Assembly: GCA_963820185.1 (NCBI GenBank) | Contig: CAWFYV010000003.1 | Coordinates: 186,001-250,000, forward strand | Reading direction: 5' to 3' | DNA length: 64,000 nucleotides | Origin: Aquilonibacter sp963820185 | Lineage (GTDB): Bacteria > Vulcanimicrobiota > Vulcanimicrobiia > Vulcanimicrobiales > Vulcanimicrobiaceae | Notes under the pieces: generated by a model | Told to the model about the DNA's origin: nothing | The model's input: only the letters and a program-made list of their open reading frames with translations | Databases searched by the model: none | Position numbers and translations under genes: made by a program | Shown: positions 26,466 through 34,451 of the stretch, piece after piece | How the letters are laid out: each line of letters starts with the position of its first letter | How positions within the stretch are numbered: position 1 is the stretch's first letter

Positions 26466-26792
26466 CTAGATATCTTCGTCTTCGTGTAAATGAAGATGAC
26501 AGCCGTCTTCCTCGTCGGAAAGTACGTCGCGGGCTTCGCTGATGACGTTCCCCGAGAGCGGCTCTTGCGGTGGTGTCACCGAGCCCTCGGCGGCCAAGAA
26601 ATCGGCTTCGCTCCAATCTTCCCACGTTTCGAGCGGTTCGCCGTCCATCTCGGCTGGAAATCGCACGCAGAACCCTTGCTCGATGTGCACGCCCACAACC
26701 ATCACGCGCGTCCCGCGCGCGAAATAGGTACCGTCTTTCCATAGCGTGCCGTAGGTCGTATCGTAATGGTGGCCGACGCGCAGTTGCTCGAT
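26466..26792 (-). CDS. small protein with acidic His-rich tail, probable ATC start
   Basis: A 108-residue cytoplasmic protein of unknown family. It follows the dehydrogenase gene by ten bases, and the junction reads TAA-GGAG-AGCACA-ATC, so a good ribosome-binding site points to an ATC start. There is no in-frame ATG, GTG or TTG until GTG 26705, yet the 29 upstream codons (VGHHYDTTYGTLWKDGTYFA) have the codon use of a real gene. The C-terminus is EEDGCHLHLHEDEDI, with three histidines, a cysteine and many acids, which could bind a metal. If ATC is a miscalled ATG the gene is ordinary. Confidence 0.65.
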   Translation of the reverse strand: MEQLRVGHHYDTTYGTLWKDGTYFARGTRVMVVGVHIEQGFCVRFPAEMDGEPLETWEDWSEADFLAAEGSVTPPQEPLSGNVISEARDVLSDEEDGCHLHLHEDEDI

Positions 26793-26802
26793 TGTGCTCT
26801 CC

Positions 26803-28419
26803 TTATCCGTCGTACAAATTCAGGGGGGCGCGCCCGGCTTCCTCGATAGGGTTCGAAGCCTCACTCGACTCGACATCGAGCATGCGCAGCGACCGGTGCG
26901 GCGCGAATTCCTTGCCCTCGTCGAACGCGAGGCGTTCCAGGATTCGCATGATGCGCCCGCCGCCGATCTCTCGCCCCCACGCGATCGGTCCGTGCGGATA
27001 ATTGACGCCGAGCTCCATTGCACGATCGACGTCATCGGGCAGCGCAACGTCCTGCGCTACGGCAATCATTGCCTCGTTTACGATCCCGCCGACGACGCGT
27101 CCCAGAAAGAGTCCGGGCCGATCTTCAATGAGCACGACGGCCTTGCCGATCGCTTCAAAGCACTCTTGTGCCAGCGCAAGCGCGTCATCGCCGGTCATCT
27201 CGGCAGCGACGACTTCGACCGCGCTTTGCGCCTCGAGCGCGCCAAGAATGCCATAACCAACGATACGCTCGGGGTGCCGGAGACGCGACGTGAGCTCCGC
27301 GAGATCGGTGACATATGCGTCGGCAAAGATCACGGTCGCCGCATCGAGCGTGCGGTCGAGTTCGACGATAATGTCGGCGCGATCGCTAAAGCCGTCACCC
27401 ACATCGATCACGAGCGTCACTTCGCGGTCGAGATCCTCGAGCATGTCGTCGTTCATCACTCGCTGCAGGCGCGTGCACACCGGTTCGAGCGCGAGGGCCA
27501 TTGCATCGGCCACCCCGCCAAAGCCGATGATACTGACGTTTTCCTCTAACGCAGCTCCCGCGGAAAGATCGGCGCCCAAGTCGAGCCGCGCGTAGCTGCC
27601 GTTCTCATAGGTATAGAAGCCCGAACCGGTCTTGCGGCCCAGGCGCCCTGCCGCCACGAGTTCGCGCTGCATCGGCCGCGGCTCCAAACGATCGGCATCG
27701 AGACGTTCGTAGACCGACTCACTTACTGCGAGGTTCACGTCGATGCCGATGAGATCCATCAATTCGAAAGGCCCCATGCGAAAACCCACACTCCGTGCGA
27801 GCGCATCGAGTTCCGGGATCGAGGCGACCTTGCGCTCAAGCGCACGCATTGCTTGCAGATAGAATGGACGTGCGACGCGATTGACGATGAAGCCCGGCGT
27901 GTCGGCACAGATCGCACCGGTCTTTCCGATGCGCTCGACGAAAGCGCGTGCACGGTCGATTGTTTCCTCGGTGCTTGCGTCGGTCTCGACGATCTCGACG
28001 AGCTTCATCGCAGCAGGCGGATTGAAGAAATGCAACCCGACGACGCGCTGCGGTCGCGACGTCGTTCTCGCCAGTTCCGCAACGCTCAGCGATGACGTGT
28101 TCGTCGCCAAAATCGCTTCCGGCTCGAGTGCCCGATCGAGCGCCGCAAAGATCGCGCGCTTGAGATCGGTACGCTCCGGGACCGCTTCGATCGCAAGTGC
28201 CGCTGCGCTGTGCGCCGGAATCGCCTCACGCGTGGTAATCCGCGCGAGCACGGCATCGTCACCCGCGCGCGCGGCATCCTTCGCGATACGCTCCATCGCA
28301 CGTTCCCGTGCGGCAGCATCGGTATCGATCAGTTCGACGGCGTAGCCACCGCGCGCAGCGACGTAGGCGATGCCGGCGCCCATCGTCCCGGCGCCGACGA
28401 CCAAGATGAGATCTTGCAC
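26803..28419 (-). CDS. 3-hydroxyacyl-CoA dehydrogenase, extended form
   Basis: A 538-residue NAD-dependent dehydrogenase of fatty-acid or aromatic-acid beta-oxidation. It opens with the dinucleotide motif LVVGAGTMGAGIAYVAARGG. The family blocks NTSSLSVAELA, RVVGLHFFNPPAAMKLVEIV and TPGFIVNRVARPFYLQAM follow, and FRMGPFELMDLIGIDVNLAV ends the first C-terminal domain. A second half (IIGFGGVADAMALAL then FLGRVVGGIVNEAMIAV and YPHGPIAWGREIGG) repeats a Rossmann-like part and a second 3HCDH C-terminal domain, as in PaaH-type 3-hydroxyadipyl-CoA dehydrogenases. No thiolase or enoyl-CoA hydratase is nearby. Divergent from the NUDIX gene by 22 bases. Confidence 0.92.
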   Translation of the reverse strand: MQDLILVVGAGTMGAGIAYVAARGGYAVELIDTDAAARERAMERIAKDAARAGDDAVLARITTREAIPAHSAAALAIEAVPERTDLKRAIFAALDRALEPEAILATNTSSLSVAELARTTSRPQRVVGLHFFNPPAAMKLVEIVETDASTEETIDRARAFVERIGKTGAICADTPGFIVNRVARPFYLQAMRALERKVASIPELDALARSVGFRMGPFELMDLIGIDVNLAVSESVYERLDADRLEPRPMQRELVAAGRLGRKTGSGFYTYENGSYARLDLGADLSAGAALEENVSIIGFGGVADAMALALEPVCTRLQRVMNDDMLEDLDREVTLVIDVGDGFSDRADIIVELDRTLDAATVIFADAYVTDLAELTSRLRHPERIVGYGILGALEAQSAVEVVAAEMTGDDALALAQECFEAIGKAVVLIEDRPGLFLGRVVGGIVNEAMIAVAQDVALPDDVDRAMELGVNYPHGPIAWGREIGGGRIMRILERLAFDEGKEFAPHRSLRMLDVESSEASNPIEEAGRAPLNLYDG

Positions 28420-28441
28420 GAGTGGTGTACTTCGCGGGTGG

Positions 28442-28987
28442 ATGGAAAAACCGCTTTGGCGCCGCCGCTCCTCGACCTACATCATCGAGTCGCCGCACCT
28501 ACGAATTCGCGCCGACGAAGTCGAGCTGCCGAACGGTCTGGTGCTTCCGCAGTACTACGTGCGCGAATCACGCGGCTTCGTCATGATCTTTGCGCTCACG
28601 CCGGCGCGCGAGGTCGTGCTCGTGCGCCAGTATCGCTACGGGATCGATGAGGTGATCATCGAGCTGCCTGCCGGAAGCATCGATCCGGACGAAGCGCCGC
28701 TTGCGTGCGCGCAGCGCGAGCTCGCCGAAGAAACCGGGTACGCGGCAGCGCGCTGGGAGGCGCTCTCGCGTGTGCCGGCCGAACCGGTGCGCTCCAACAG
28801 CTACCTGCACGCGTTCCTCGCCTTTGACGCGGTCCCGACGCAAGGCCAGAATCTCGATGCTTCCGAAGCGATCGAACCGTTCACGGTTTCGCTCGACGAA
28901 CTGCGCACGCTGCTGCGCGCCGATGCAATCGGCGCGCTTTCGTGTGTGGCGGTCGCCTATACGGCCTTGGACAAATTGCGTAGTTAA
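28442..28987 (+). CDS. NUDIX hydrolase, ADP-ribose pyrophosphatase-like
   Basis: A 181-residue hydrolase. The NUDIX box is complete: G-x5-E-x7-REL-x-EE-x-G-Y within GSIDPDEAPLACAQ and RELAEETGY. The preceding strand VLVRQYRYGIDEVIIELPAG is characteristic of ADP-ribose or nucleoside-diphosphate-sugar pyrophosphatases. The start ATG 28442 gives MEKPLWRRRSSTYIIES; an upstream ATG in frame would overlap the divergent dehydrogenase and was rejected. Its stop overlaps the end of the broken secreted-protein gene on the other strand. Confidence 0.9.
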   Translation: MEKPLWRRRSSTYIIESPHLRIRADEVELPNGLVLPQYYVRESRGFVMIFALTPAREVVLVRQYRYGIDEVIIELPAGSIDPDEAPLACAQRELAEETGYAAARWEALSRVPAEPVRSNSYLHAFLAFDAVPTQGQNLDASEAIEPFTVSLDELRTLLRADAIGALSCVAVAYTALDKLRS

Positions 28988-29390
28988 TTCTTTGCTGTTT
29001 GCCCGCTATCTGTGACGAGCGTTGCGGTGATATCGACGATAACGTTGGAATATTGCCCCGGCTGCCCCTCTTGGCGAATCGTATCGTAGGCCTCGAGATG
29101 GGTGCTCACACGCTTTACGGTGTCATAGGTAAAGGTTGCCGAACCGTGCACGACGCCGCCCATCCCGCCCGCGACCCGTTGATTCTTGTCCGCGGCAATC
29201 GACACGACGCTGCCTTTGGGCTGACCCGCCGTAAAGTCAAGCGAGAGTCCGGGAACGTCGTTTCCTTCGTGCCAGTGATTCTTCGCATCCAGCTGTCGTG
29301 CGTGTCGTTTTGCATGCCGAGCGTGAACGTGTACACGAGATGGCGCGGCGCGGGAACTTGCGCGACCGTGATCGCAGCAGGGAACAGCAT
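28984..29390 (-). pseudogene. internally deleted copy of the neighbouring secreted protein
   Basis: A decayed tandem duplicate of the gene at 29394-30143. The 5' part reads PRHLVYTFTLGMQNDTHDS, matching QRHLVYTYSVGVQNDTHDT of the intact copy. The sequence then jumps, in another frame, to LDAKNHWHEGNDVPGLSLDF, which corresponds to a point more than 100 residues further on in the intact copy. About 110 codons are missing and the junction breaks the frame. The C-terminal third (VVHGSATFTYDTVKRV to TLVTDSGQTAKN) aligns well. The signal peptide is also shortened. It is therefore a real pseudogene rather than a base-call error. Confidence 0.82.
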
Positions 29391-29393
29391 TAG

Positions 29394-30143
29394 CTAGTTC
29401 TTGGCCGTCGTACCGCTGTCGGTAGCGAGTTGTGCCGTGATGTCGATCACGATGTTGGAATACTGGCCCGGCCCCATCTGTTTGCGAATCGTGTCGTACT
29501 CTTTGAGCTGCGTGGGGATCGACTTGGACATGTCGTAGCTGAACGTCCCGGTGCCGTGCATCACGCTGCCCTGTGCGCCGGAGACCTTTTCGTTGTCATC
29601 CACGCTAATCGGGACGACGGTACCGGCCGGCGCGCCGGCAACGAAGTCGAGCGAGACGCCCGCGGCGTCATTGCCTTGATGCCAGTGGTGCTTCGCATCG
29701 AGAGCCGAGGGATCGAAGAATTTCGGTGAGAGCGTCTTGATGACCGCAAGCGCTTCGGGGAAGACCTGTCCCGACGCGCAGATCGTGTTGGTCGTCGGAT
29801 AGACGACGCATTCCACCGGTGTGGCGTTCCGGTTGGCTCGCGTGCCGGTCTGACTCACCTTGACGATCAATCCGCCATCGGGCTCGACGCCGTACACATC
29901 GACCACAATCGTCCCATTGTCAGAGGCGATCCCCTGGTACGAGGTGTCGCCGGTCCCGTTGACGTTCCCGCCGCCTGCAGCGTTGGACATTTTCGAGGAC
30001 GCGTCGGTATCGTGTGTGTCGTTCTGCACGCCGACCGAGTACGTGTAGACGAGGTGGCGCTGGACCGTCTGCTGCGCGACCCCGGGCAGAGCCGGGGCGG
30101 CAAGGGCGAGCGCGAGCAAAGCGGGTACGATGCGAGTGTTCAT
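29394..30143 (-). CDS. secreted protein of unknown function, duplicated
   Basis: A 249-residue exported protein with a signal peptide (LLALALAAPALPGVAQ). The mature part contains RHLVYTYSVGVQND, a glycine/asparagine-rich stretch (NAAGGGNVNGTGD), GTIVVDVYGVEPDGGLIVKV and a CVVYPTTNTICASG segment with two cysteines. It ends GPGQYSNIVIDITAQLATDSG. I do not recognise the family. The broken copy follows directly downstream on the same strand, indicating tandem duplication. No other genes in the run suggest a role. Confidence 0.75.
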   Translation of the reverse strand: MNTRIVPALLALALAAPALPGVAQQTVQRHLVYTYSVGVQNDTHDTDASSKMSNAAGGGNVNGTGDTSYQGIASDNGTIVVDVYGVEPDGGLIVKVSQTGTRANRNATPVECVVYPTTNTICASGQVFPEALAVIKTLSPKFFDPSALDAKHHWHQGNDAAGVSLDFVAGAPAGTVVPISVDDNEKVSGAQGSVMHGTGTFSYDMSKSIPTQLKEYDTIRKQMGPGQYSNIVIDITAQLATDSGTTAKN

Positions 30144-30214
30144 CCTGAAACCTCCGGCGATGGTAGGGGGTACTTCACGGTGAGTACCACTCGCTTCCCC
30201 TCACGAGGCCAACC

Positions 30215-30406
30215 ATGCAACCGATGCTTGCCACCTTTATCCGCCTGACCCTGATGATCGCGATCGGGATCGTCGCGGTCGTGCTGGCCTTCGTGGTCTT
30301 TAAGGTAGTGCTCTTCGCAGCCCTCGTCGCGGCGCTGGTCGTTGGCGGCCTCTTCCTCTATAACATGATTCGCGGCCGCGCTAAGACCCCGGCCATCCGG
30401 CACTAG
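30215..30406 (+). CDS. 63-residue membrane protein
   Basis: Almost the whole protein is hydrophobic (TLMIAIGIVAVVLAFVVFKV and LFAALVAALVVGGLFLYNMI), long enough for a two-helix hairpin, with a short basic tail (RGRAKTPAIRH). Composition and the ATG at 30215 support a real gene, but no family is recognised. Its 3' end overlaps the convergent hydrolase by 26 bases. Confidence 0.55.
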   Translation: MQPMLATFIRLTLMIAIGIVAVVLAFVVFKVVLFAALVAALVVGGLFLYNMIRGRAKTPAIRH

Positions 30407-31190
30407 TCTCGCCTAGCCAGCTAGTCAAGCAGGCGCTTAGTTCCTCGGGCGCCTCGAGCATCGGGACGTGGCCCGAGCGTTCGATCGTCACGAGCTTTCC
30501 GGCGGGAAAGGCGCCCGCCGTCTGCTTGGCCTCCTTGGCCCCAATCCCCGGATCCTCGGCACCCGCAACGACCAAGACGGGCATCGCAAGATCGCTCGCA
30601 ATGTCGTCTGCGCTATCACGCAACGCCATGCCGCGCAACATCGCGGCGAGTCCGCGCGGATCGTGTTTTTCCGCGATTTTCGTGAATTTTTCAGCGATTT
30701 CCGGACGATTTTGCTTTGTAGTCGCGCCGAGTGTTGCATTGCGAAACTCGTCGATGATACGCGTGCTCGAACCGGTGCGTTCCGCTTCGTCGGCAAGTTC
30801 GAAACGATGTGCCGCGCGCTCCGGTGTATCGGCGGCGATGCGCGAGCAGACGAGTGCGAGACGCGTGAGACGCTCGACGTACATCCGCGCAAAGGCGAGC
30901 GCGACGTAACCGCCGAGCGAGTGTCCGACCAGCGTCGCGCGCTCGATGCTGAGTGCGTCGAGCACCGCAGCGACGTCGCCGGCGAGCGATTCCATCAAGT
31001 ACGGACCATCGATGACACGCGATGCACCCATGCCGCGCAGGTCCATCGCGACCACGCGATACCCGGCGAGTGCGCGTACCTGCGCATCCCAAATCTCGCG
31101 CGAAAGTGGGAAGCCGTGGAGTAGCACAACTGCATCACCGCTGCCCGAAACCGCGACGTCGAGATGCGCGTCACTATTCAAAACTTGCAT
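30381..31190 (-). CDS. alpha/beta hydrolase
   Basis: A 269-residue alpha/beta-fold hydrolase similar to 3-oxoadipate enol-lactonase or non-haem esterases. The oxyanion motif is VVLLHGFPLSREIW, the nucleophile Ser lies in LVGHSLGGYVAL, the acid in VVAGAEDPGIG, and the histidine in ERSGHVPMLEAPEEL. The chosen ATG 31190 starts MQVLNSDAHLDVAVSG; the 27 upstream residues in frame overlap the promoter of the divergent basic-protein gene. Substrate is unknown. No pathway neighbours are present. Confidence 0.85.
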   Translation of the reverse strand: MQVLNSDAHLDVAVSGSGDAVVLLHGFPLSREIWDAQVRALAGYRVVAMDLRGMGASRVIDGPYLMESLAGDVAAVLDALSIERATLVGHSLGGYVALAFARMYVERLTRLALVCSRIAADTPERAAHRFELADEAERTGSSTRIIDEFRNATLGATTKQNRPEIAEKFTKIAEKHDPRGLAAMLRGMALRDSADDIASDLAMPVLVVAGAEDPGIGAKEAKQTAGAFPAGKLVTIERSGHVPMLEAPEELSACLTSWLGETSAGWPGS

Positions 31191-31213
31191 TGCAGCCGAG
31201 AATACTGTATAAG
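31185..31213 (+). promoter_or_regulatory. sigma70-type promoter for the basic repeat protein
   Basis: TTGCAT (31185-31190), a 17-base spacer and TATAAG (31208-31213) make one of the best promoter matches in the window. Transcription would begin near 31220, leaving a leader of about 50 bases before ATG 31272. The leader contains a hairpin (GGCTAC at 31230-31235 with GTAGCC at 31243-31248) followed by AAAGGA. Confidence 0.6.
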
Positions 31214-31271
31214 GTAGGCAACTACCCTTGGCTACGCAAGCTGTAGCCAGAGAAAGGATGACTCCACGCAC

Positions 31272-31547
31272 ATGGCAGTCAAACGTAAGAGAAAAGCGGC
31301 TGCGAAGCGCGCCGTCCGCAAGGCGGTCGTTCGCAAAGTGCGCCGTAAGGTGCGCCGCAAGAAAGCCGTCCGCAAGGCGGTAGTCCGCAAAGTGCGCCGT
31401 AAGGTACGTCGCAAGAAAGCCGCAAAGAAAGCGGTAGTCCGCAAAGTGCGCCGTAAGGTGCGCCGCAAGAAAGCCGCAAAGAGAGCGGTAGTCCGTAAGG
31501 TGGTCCGCCGCAAGGTACGCCGGAAGAAAGCTGCAGCCGCAGCATAG
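31272..31547 (+). CDS. extremely basic tandem-repeat protein, histone H1-like/nucleoid candidate
   Basis: A 91-residue protein made almost only of Lys, Arg, Val and Ala. Four near-identical units follow one another from residue 14, the first two reading AVRKAVVRKVRRKVRRKK, the third AAKKAVVRKVRRKVRRKK and the fourth with one extra residue. The 54-base repeat is also visible in the DNA. It ends AAAAA. The extreme charge and lack of acids suggest a DNA- or RNA-binding nucleoid protein like bacterial H1 homologues, though the valine-arginine pattern differs from the usual PAKKA repeats. It has its own promoter and a strong terminator, so it is a single-gene transcript, probably abundant. Confidence 0.8.
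   Translation: MAVKRKRKAAAKRAVRKAVVRKVRRKVRRKKAVRKAVVRKVRRKVRRKKAAKKAVVRKVRRKVRRKKAAKRAVVRKVVRRKVRRKKAAAAA
31311..31529 (+). repeat. four 54-57 bp tandem repeats within the basic protein gene
   Basis: Units begin at 31311, 31365, 31419 and 31473, each encoding an 18-residue Arg/Lys/Val block (19 in the last). The units share long identical stretches, so the copy number may vary between strains or be misassembled. Confidence 0.8.
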
Positions 31548-31571
31548 CTTTCCGGTTATTTTTATGCCCTA

Positions 31572-31601
31572 GCGAGTCGCAACAGCGGCTCGCCTTTTTT
31601 T
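31572..31601 (+). terminator. Rho-independent terminator
   Basis: A nine-base stem with one G-U pair (GCGAGTCGC with GCGGCTCGC), tetraloop AACA, then seven T. It closes the basic-protein transcript 24 bases after its stop codon. Confidence 0.88.
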
Positions 31602-31614
31602 GCAAAGAGCGTCT

Positions 31615-32832
31615 TTACACAGTCCTGATAATTGGGTTCAGAGCGTAAGCGGCGATGACGCAGACCAGCGAAATGCTGCCGGCCAGCGCGAATGCTGCGT
31701 GCAGGCCGATCACCGATGCGAGGGCGCCGATCACGAGCGATCCGAGCGGTACAACACCGATCGCGACCATCGTGTACACGGCGATCGCGCGCCCGCGCAC
31801 GTCATCGGGCGCGAGCGTTTGGATCAGCGTGTTGGTCGCACCGAGAAAGGCCAACGTGCCCACCCCGATCATTGCGAGCGCCGGGAGCGCCCACACTACC
31901 GAATGGATCGCGGCGAGCCCAATCAGTCCGAGTGCGGTCAGCACGCCGGCCAGCACCCATTGGATCGAACGCGGCTCGCGTCCCGCAAATGCAGCGGTCA
32001 ATAGCGCGCCACCGAAGCCGCCGATACCGGCCGCGGCGACAGCCCAGCCGAGCGCTCGCGCATCACCGTGGAGCACGTTCACGATGTAGGCCGGAATCAA
32101 TTGGGCATATGGGCGCGCGAAGATCGCCATCACCACAAACGTTGCCACGATCCAGCGCAAGATCGGGTGCGTAAACAAGAAGACGATGCCGCCACGCATT
32201 GCGGTCAGCATCGGCTCGCGCCGTGCGCTCGATGCTGGCGACGGACCCATCATCGCGACCGCGACGACCACCGCGAGCGTCAATACAGCATTGACATAAA
32301 AGGAGCCGGCGACACCGACCCACACGATCAAGACGCCGGCGATCGCGGGACCAATAACCGCCGGTGCGTTGAACGCGACCGAATTAAGTCCAATCGCATT
32401 GCCGAGGTAGGGGCGGTCGACCAGCAGCGGCATCCAGCTCTGGCGTACCGGCGAATCGAAGGCATTCGCGGCGGCGTTGATCGCCGAGATCACCAGCAGC
32501 CAGCGCAGGTCGAGCTGGTTGAGCGTCGCGAGAATCGCAAGCGCGAGCGCGGCCAGCGACATCGTTGTGTTGGTGATCAGCAAGACGCGCCGGCGCGGCA
32601 ACGTGTCTGCAACGACGCCCGCGAGCGGCGAGCAAAGCAGCACAGGTATTGCGCGCGCGGCGCCAAGGAATCCGAGATCGAGCGCGGCCTGATGCGGCGA
32701 CCCGGCGATTTGCGCCACCAAGTAGCCCTGCGCGGTGAATTGCATCCAACTGCCGAGGTTCGAGACCAGCAACCCGATCCAGAGAAGACGGTAGTCGCGA
32801 AAACGTAGTGCCCCGAGGACGCTAACGCCCAT
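31615..32832 (-). CDS. MFS transporter, EntS/MFS_3-like
   Basis: A 405-residue major facilitator with twelve hydrophobic segments. The N-terminus FRDYRLLWIGLLVSNLGSWMQ and the following TAQGYLVAQ are typical of the MFS_3 (EntS-like) family, whose members export siderophores or drugs. The loop between helices 2 and 3 has LCSPLAGVVADTLPRRRVLL. The second half includes ADDVRGRAIAVYTMVAIGVVP, the matching loop. Substrate is unknown. The start overlaps the end of the upstream kinase-like gene by 11 bases, so the two form a small operon. Confidence 0.9.
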   Translation of the reverse strand: MGVSVLGALRFRDYRLLWIGLLVSNLGSWMQFTAQGYLVAQIAGSPHQAALDLGFLGAARAIPVLLCSPLAGVVADTLPRRRVLLITNTTMSLAALALAILATLNQLDLRWLLVISAINAAANAFDSPVRQSWMPLLVDRPYLGNAIGLNSVAFNAPAVIGPAIAGVLIVWVGVAGSFYVNAVLTLAVVVAVAMMGPSPASSARREPMLTAMRGGIVFLFTHPILRWIVATFVVMAIFARPYAQLIPAYIVNVLHGDARALGWAVAAAGIGGFGGALLTAAFAGREPRSIQWVLAGVLTALGLIGLAAIHSVVWALPALAMIGVGTLAFLGATNTLIQTLAPDDVRGRAIAVYTMVAIGVVPLGSLVIGALASVIGLHAAFALAGSISLVCVIAAYALNPIIRTV

Positions 32833-33427
32833 CTACCGCCGCAATCACCAGTTGCGCGGAGCGCTCTTCCCCAAATGTCGCGGTGTCGATAGCGAGGTCG
32901 ACAACGGCAGGCGAACCCATTTCAACGCTGTACCAGTCGCGCAGATGCGCGCGACGTGCTTTGTCGATGCGATCCGTCTCGGCTGCCGCGGCTTTATAGT
33001 CGAGTCCGTACTCAGCGGAAACGCGCTCGATGCGCCAGTCACGCGGCGCATACATAAACACGCGCAGCACGTCGGGCCGCCGGCCGAGGATTGCACCAGC
33101 GCCGCGACCGAGGATGACCACGTTTCCCTGCGCGGCGAATTCCCGCACCGCCTCTTGAACTTCGCGAACGTACTCCTGGTCAAACGTCTCGCCGAAACCA
33201 CTGACGGCGACCTCGGGCGTCGCAAGCTCAAGGCTCGAGAGCAGCCGCGCCCCGAGCGATCGTCCCGTCTCGTCGGCCGCCTGTGCCTGCACCGGCGAAA
33301 TCTGCATGCGCTTGGCAACCACGACCGGAAGCTGGCTGTCGATCAGCTCGTACTGCAAGGCCGTCGCCGCGCGCTGCGCCACGGCAACCGCACCGCACCC
33401 GTAGAGGTTGGAGATCGTAACGATCAC
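32822..33427 (-). CDS. cytidylate kinase-like family protein
   Basis: A 201-residue P-loop-type protein of the cytidylate-kinase-like family. It starts MIVTISNLYGCGAVAVAQRAA, where the normal glycine-rich loop (G-x-G-x-x-x-x-A) is present but without a lysine-serine pair. Other family features are LQYELIDSQLP, VVILGRGAGAILGRRPDVLRVFMYAP and DWYSVEMGSPAVVDLAIDTA. Such proteins often occur with transporters and may phosphorylate small molecules, but activity is unproven. GTG 33427 is the start. It is 16 bases from the divergent ABC transporter gene. Confidence 0.8.
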   Translation of the reverse strand: MIVTISNLYGCGAVAVAQRAATALQYELIDSQLPVVVAKRMQISPVQAQAADETGRSLGARLLSSLELATPEVAVSGFGETFDQEYVREVQEAVREFAAQGNVVILGRGAGAILGRRPDVLRVFMYAPRDWRIERVSAEYGLDYKAAAAETDRIDKARRAHLRDWYSVEMGSPAVVDLAIDTATFGEERSAQLVIAAVDGR

Positions 33428-33443
33428 GACGAAGAACTACGCG

Positions 33444-34451
33444 ATGCCCATCATTGAAACCCGCGACCTTCGCAAGGTCTTCCGCAGCGTTAAGCGCGTG
33501 CCCGGTCCACTTGGGGCTCTACGCACGTTGTTCTCGCGCGCCTACGAGGAACGCGTCGCGGTCGCCGGCGTCACGATGTCGCTCGAGCCGGGCGAGCTGG
33601 TCGGCTACATCGGCCCCAACGGCGCCGGCAAATCGACCACGATCAAGATGCTTACCGGCATCTTGGTCCCGACCTCCGGAGAAGTCCGCGTCGCCGGGAT
33701 CGTGCCCTACGAATCGCGGCGCATAAACGCCCGCAACATCGGCGTCGTCTTCGGTCAACGCAGCCAACTCTATTGGGATCTGCCGCTGATCGAGTCGTTC
33801 GAACTCTTGCGTGCAATCTATAGCATCCCGCAAGCGACCTACCGCCGCAATCTCGATGAATTCATCGCCTTGCTGCAAATGGACGACTTCCTGCGCACGC
33901 CGGTTCGGCAGCTCTCGCTCGGTCAGCGCATGCGCGGCGACTTCGCCGCGGCGATGCTTCACGATCCGGGCATCATCTATCTCGATGAGCCTACGATCGG
34001 TCTCGACGTCGTCGCAAAAGAAGCTATTCGAGAGTTCATCGCGCGTATAAACGCCGAACGGGGCACGACGATCATTCTCACCACGCACGACCTCGCTGAC
34101 GTCGAGCGCTTGTGCCGCAGGATCGTGCTGATCGACCACGGCCTGTTGATCTACGACGGCGACATCGAGCGGATCAAGAGCGAGTACGGCACGCATCGCA
34201 CCCTCGTGTTGCGCTTCCAACAGCCGACACCGGCTCCGTATTTGCAGGGGGCGGAGCTCGAGAGCACCGACGGTCTCGTCGCGCGCTTCCGCTTCGATCG
34301 TAACCGCGAGCGGCCGGATCTGCTGATCCGTCAAGCGAGTGAGCGCTACAGCATCGAGGACGTCTCGATTGAGGAGCCGGAGCTGGAATCGATCATCCGC
34401 CGCATTTACGTCGAAGGATATAGCACGCGCCCGCAGGAGAGCCTGACATGA
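33444..34451 (+). CDS. ABC-2 exporter ATP-binding protein
   Basis: A 335-residue ATPase of the daunorubicin/ABC-2 export type (COG4586-like). An N-terminal extension (LRKVFRSVKRVPGPLGALRT) precedes Walker A GPNGAGKST. Then come the Q-loop (VVFGQRSQLYWDLP), signature LSLGQRMR, Walker B IIYLDEPTIGLD and switch HDLADVE. A C-terminal domain of about 90 residues follows. It partners two permeases encoded downstream at 35200 and 37635. The stop overlaps the hexapeptide-protein start by ATGA. Start ATG 33444 was preferred over an upstream GTG-type start that overlaps the divergent gene. Confidence 0.92.
   Translation: MPIIETRDLRKVFRSVKRVPGPLGALRTLFSRAYEERVAVAGVTMSLEPGELVGYIGPNGAGKSTTIKMLTGILVPTSGEVRVAGIVPYESRRINARNIGVVFGQRSQLYWDLPLIESFELLRAIYSIPQATYRRNLDEFIALLQMDDFLRTPVRQLSLGQRMRGDFAAAMLHDPGIIYLDEPTIGLDVVAKEAIREFIARINAERGTTIILTTHDLADVERLCRRIVLIDHGLLIYDGDIERIKSEYGTHRTLVLRFQQPTPAPYLQGAELESTDGLVARFRFDRNRERPDLLIRQASERYSIEDVSIEEPELESIIRRIYVEGYSTRPQESLT

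Noticed and set aside
31311..31529. CRISPR-like or satellite repeat
   Set aside because: The 54-base units are contiguous, in frame and encode repeats of a basic protein; there are no spacers.
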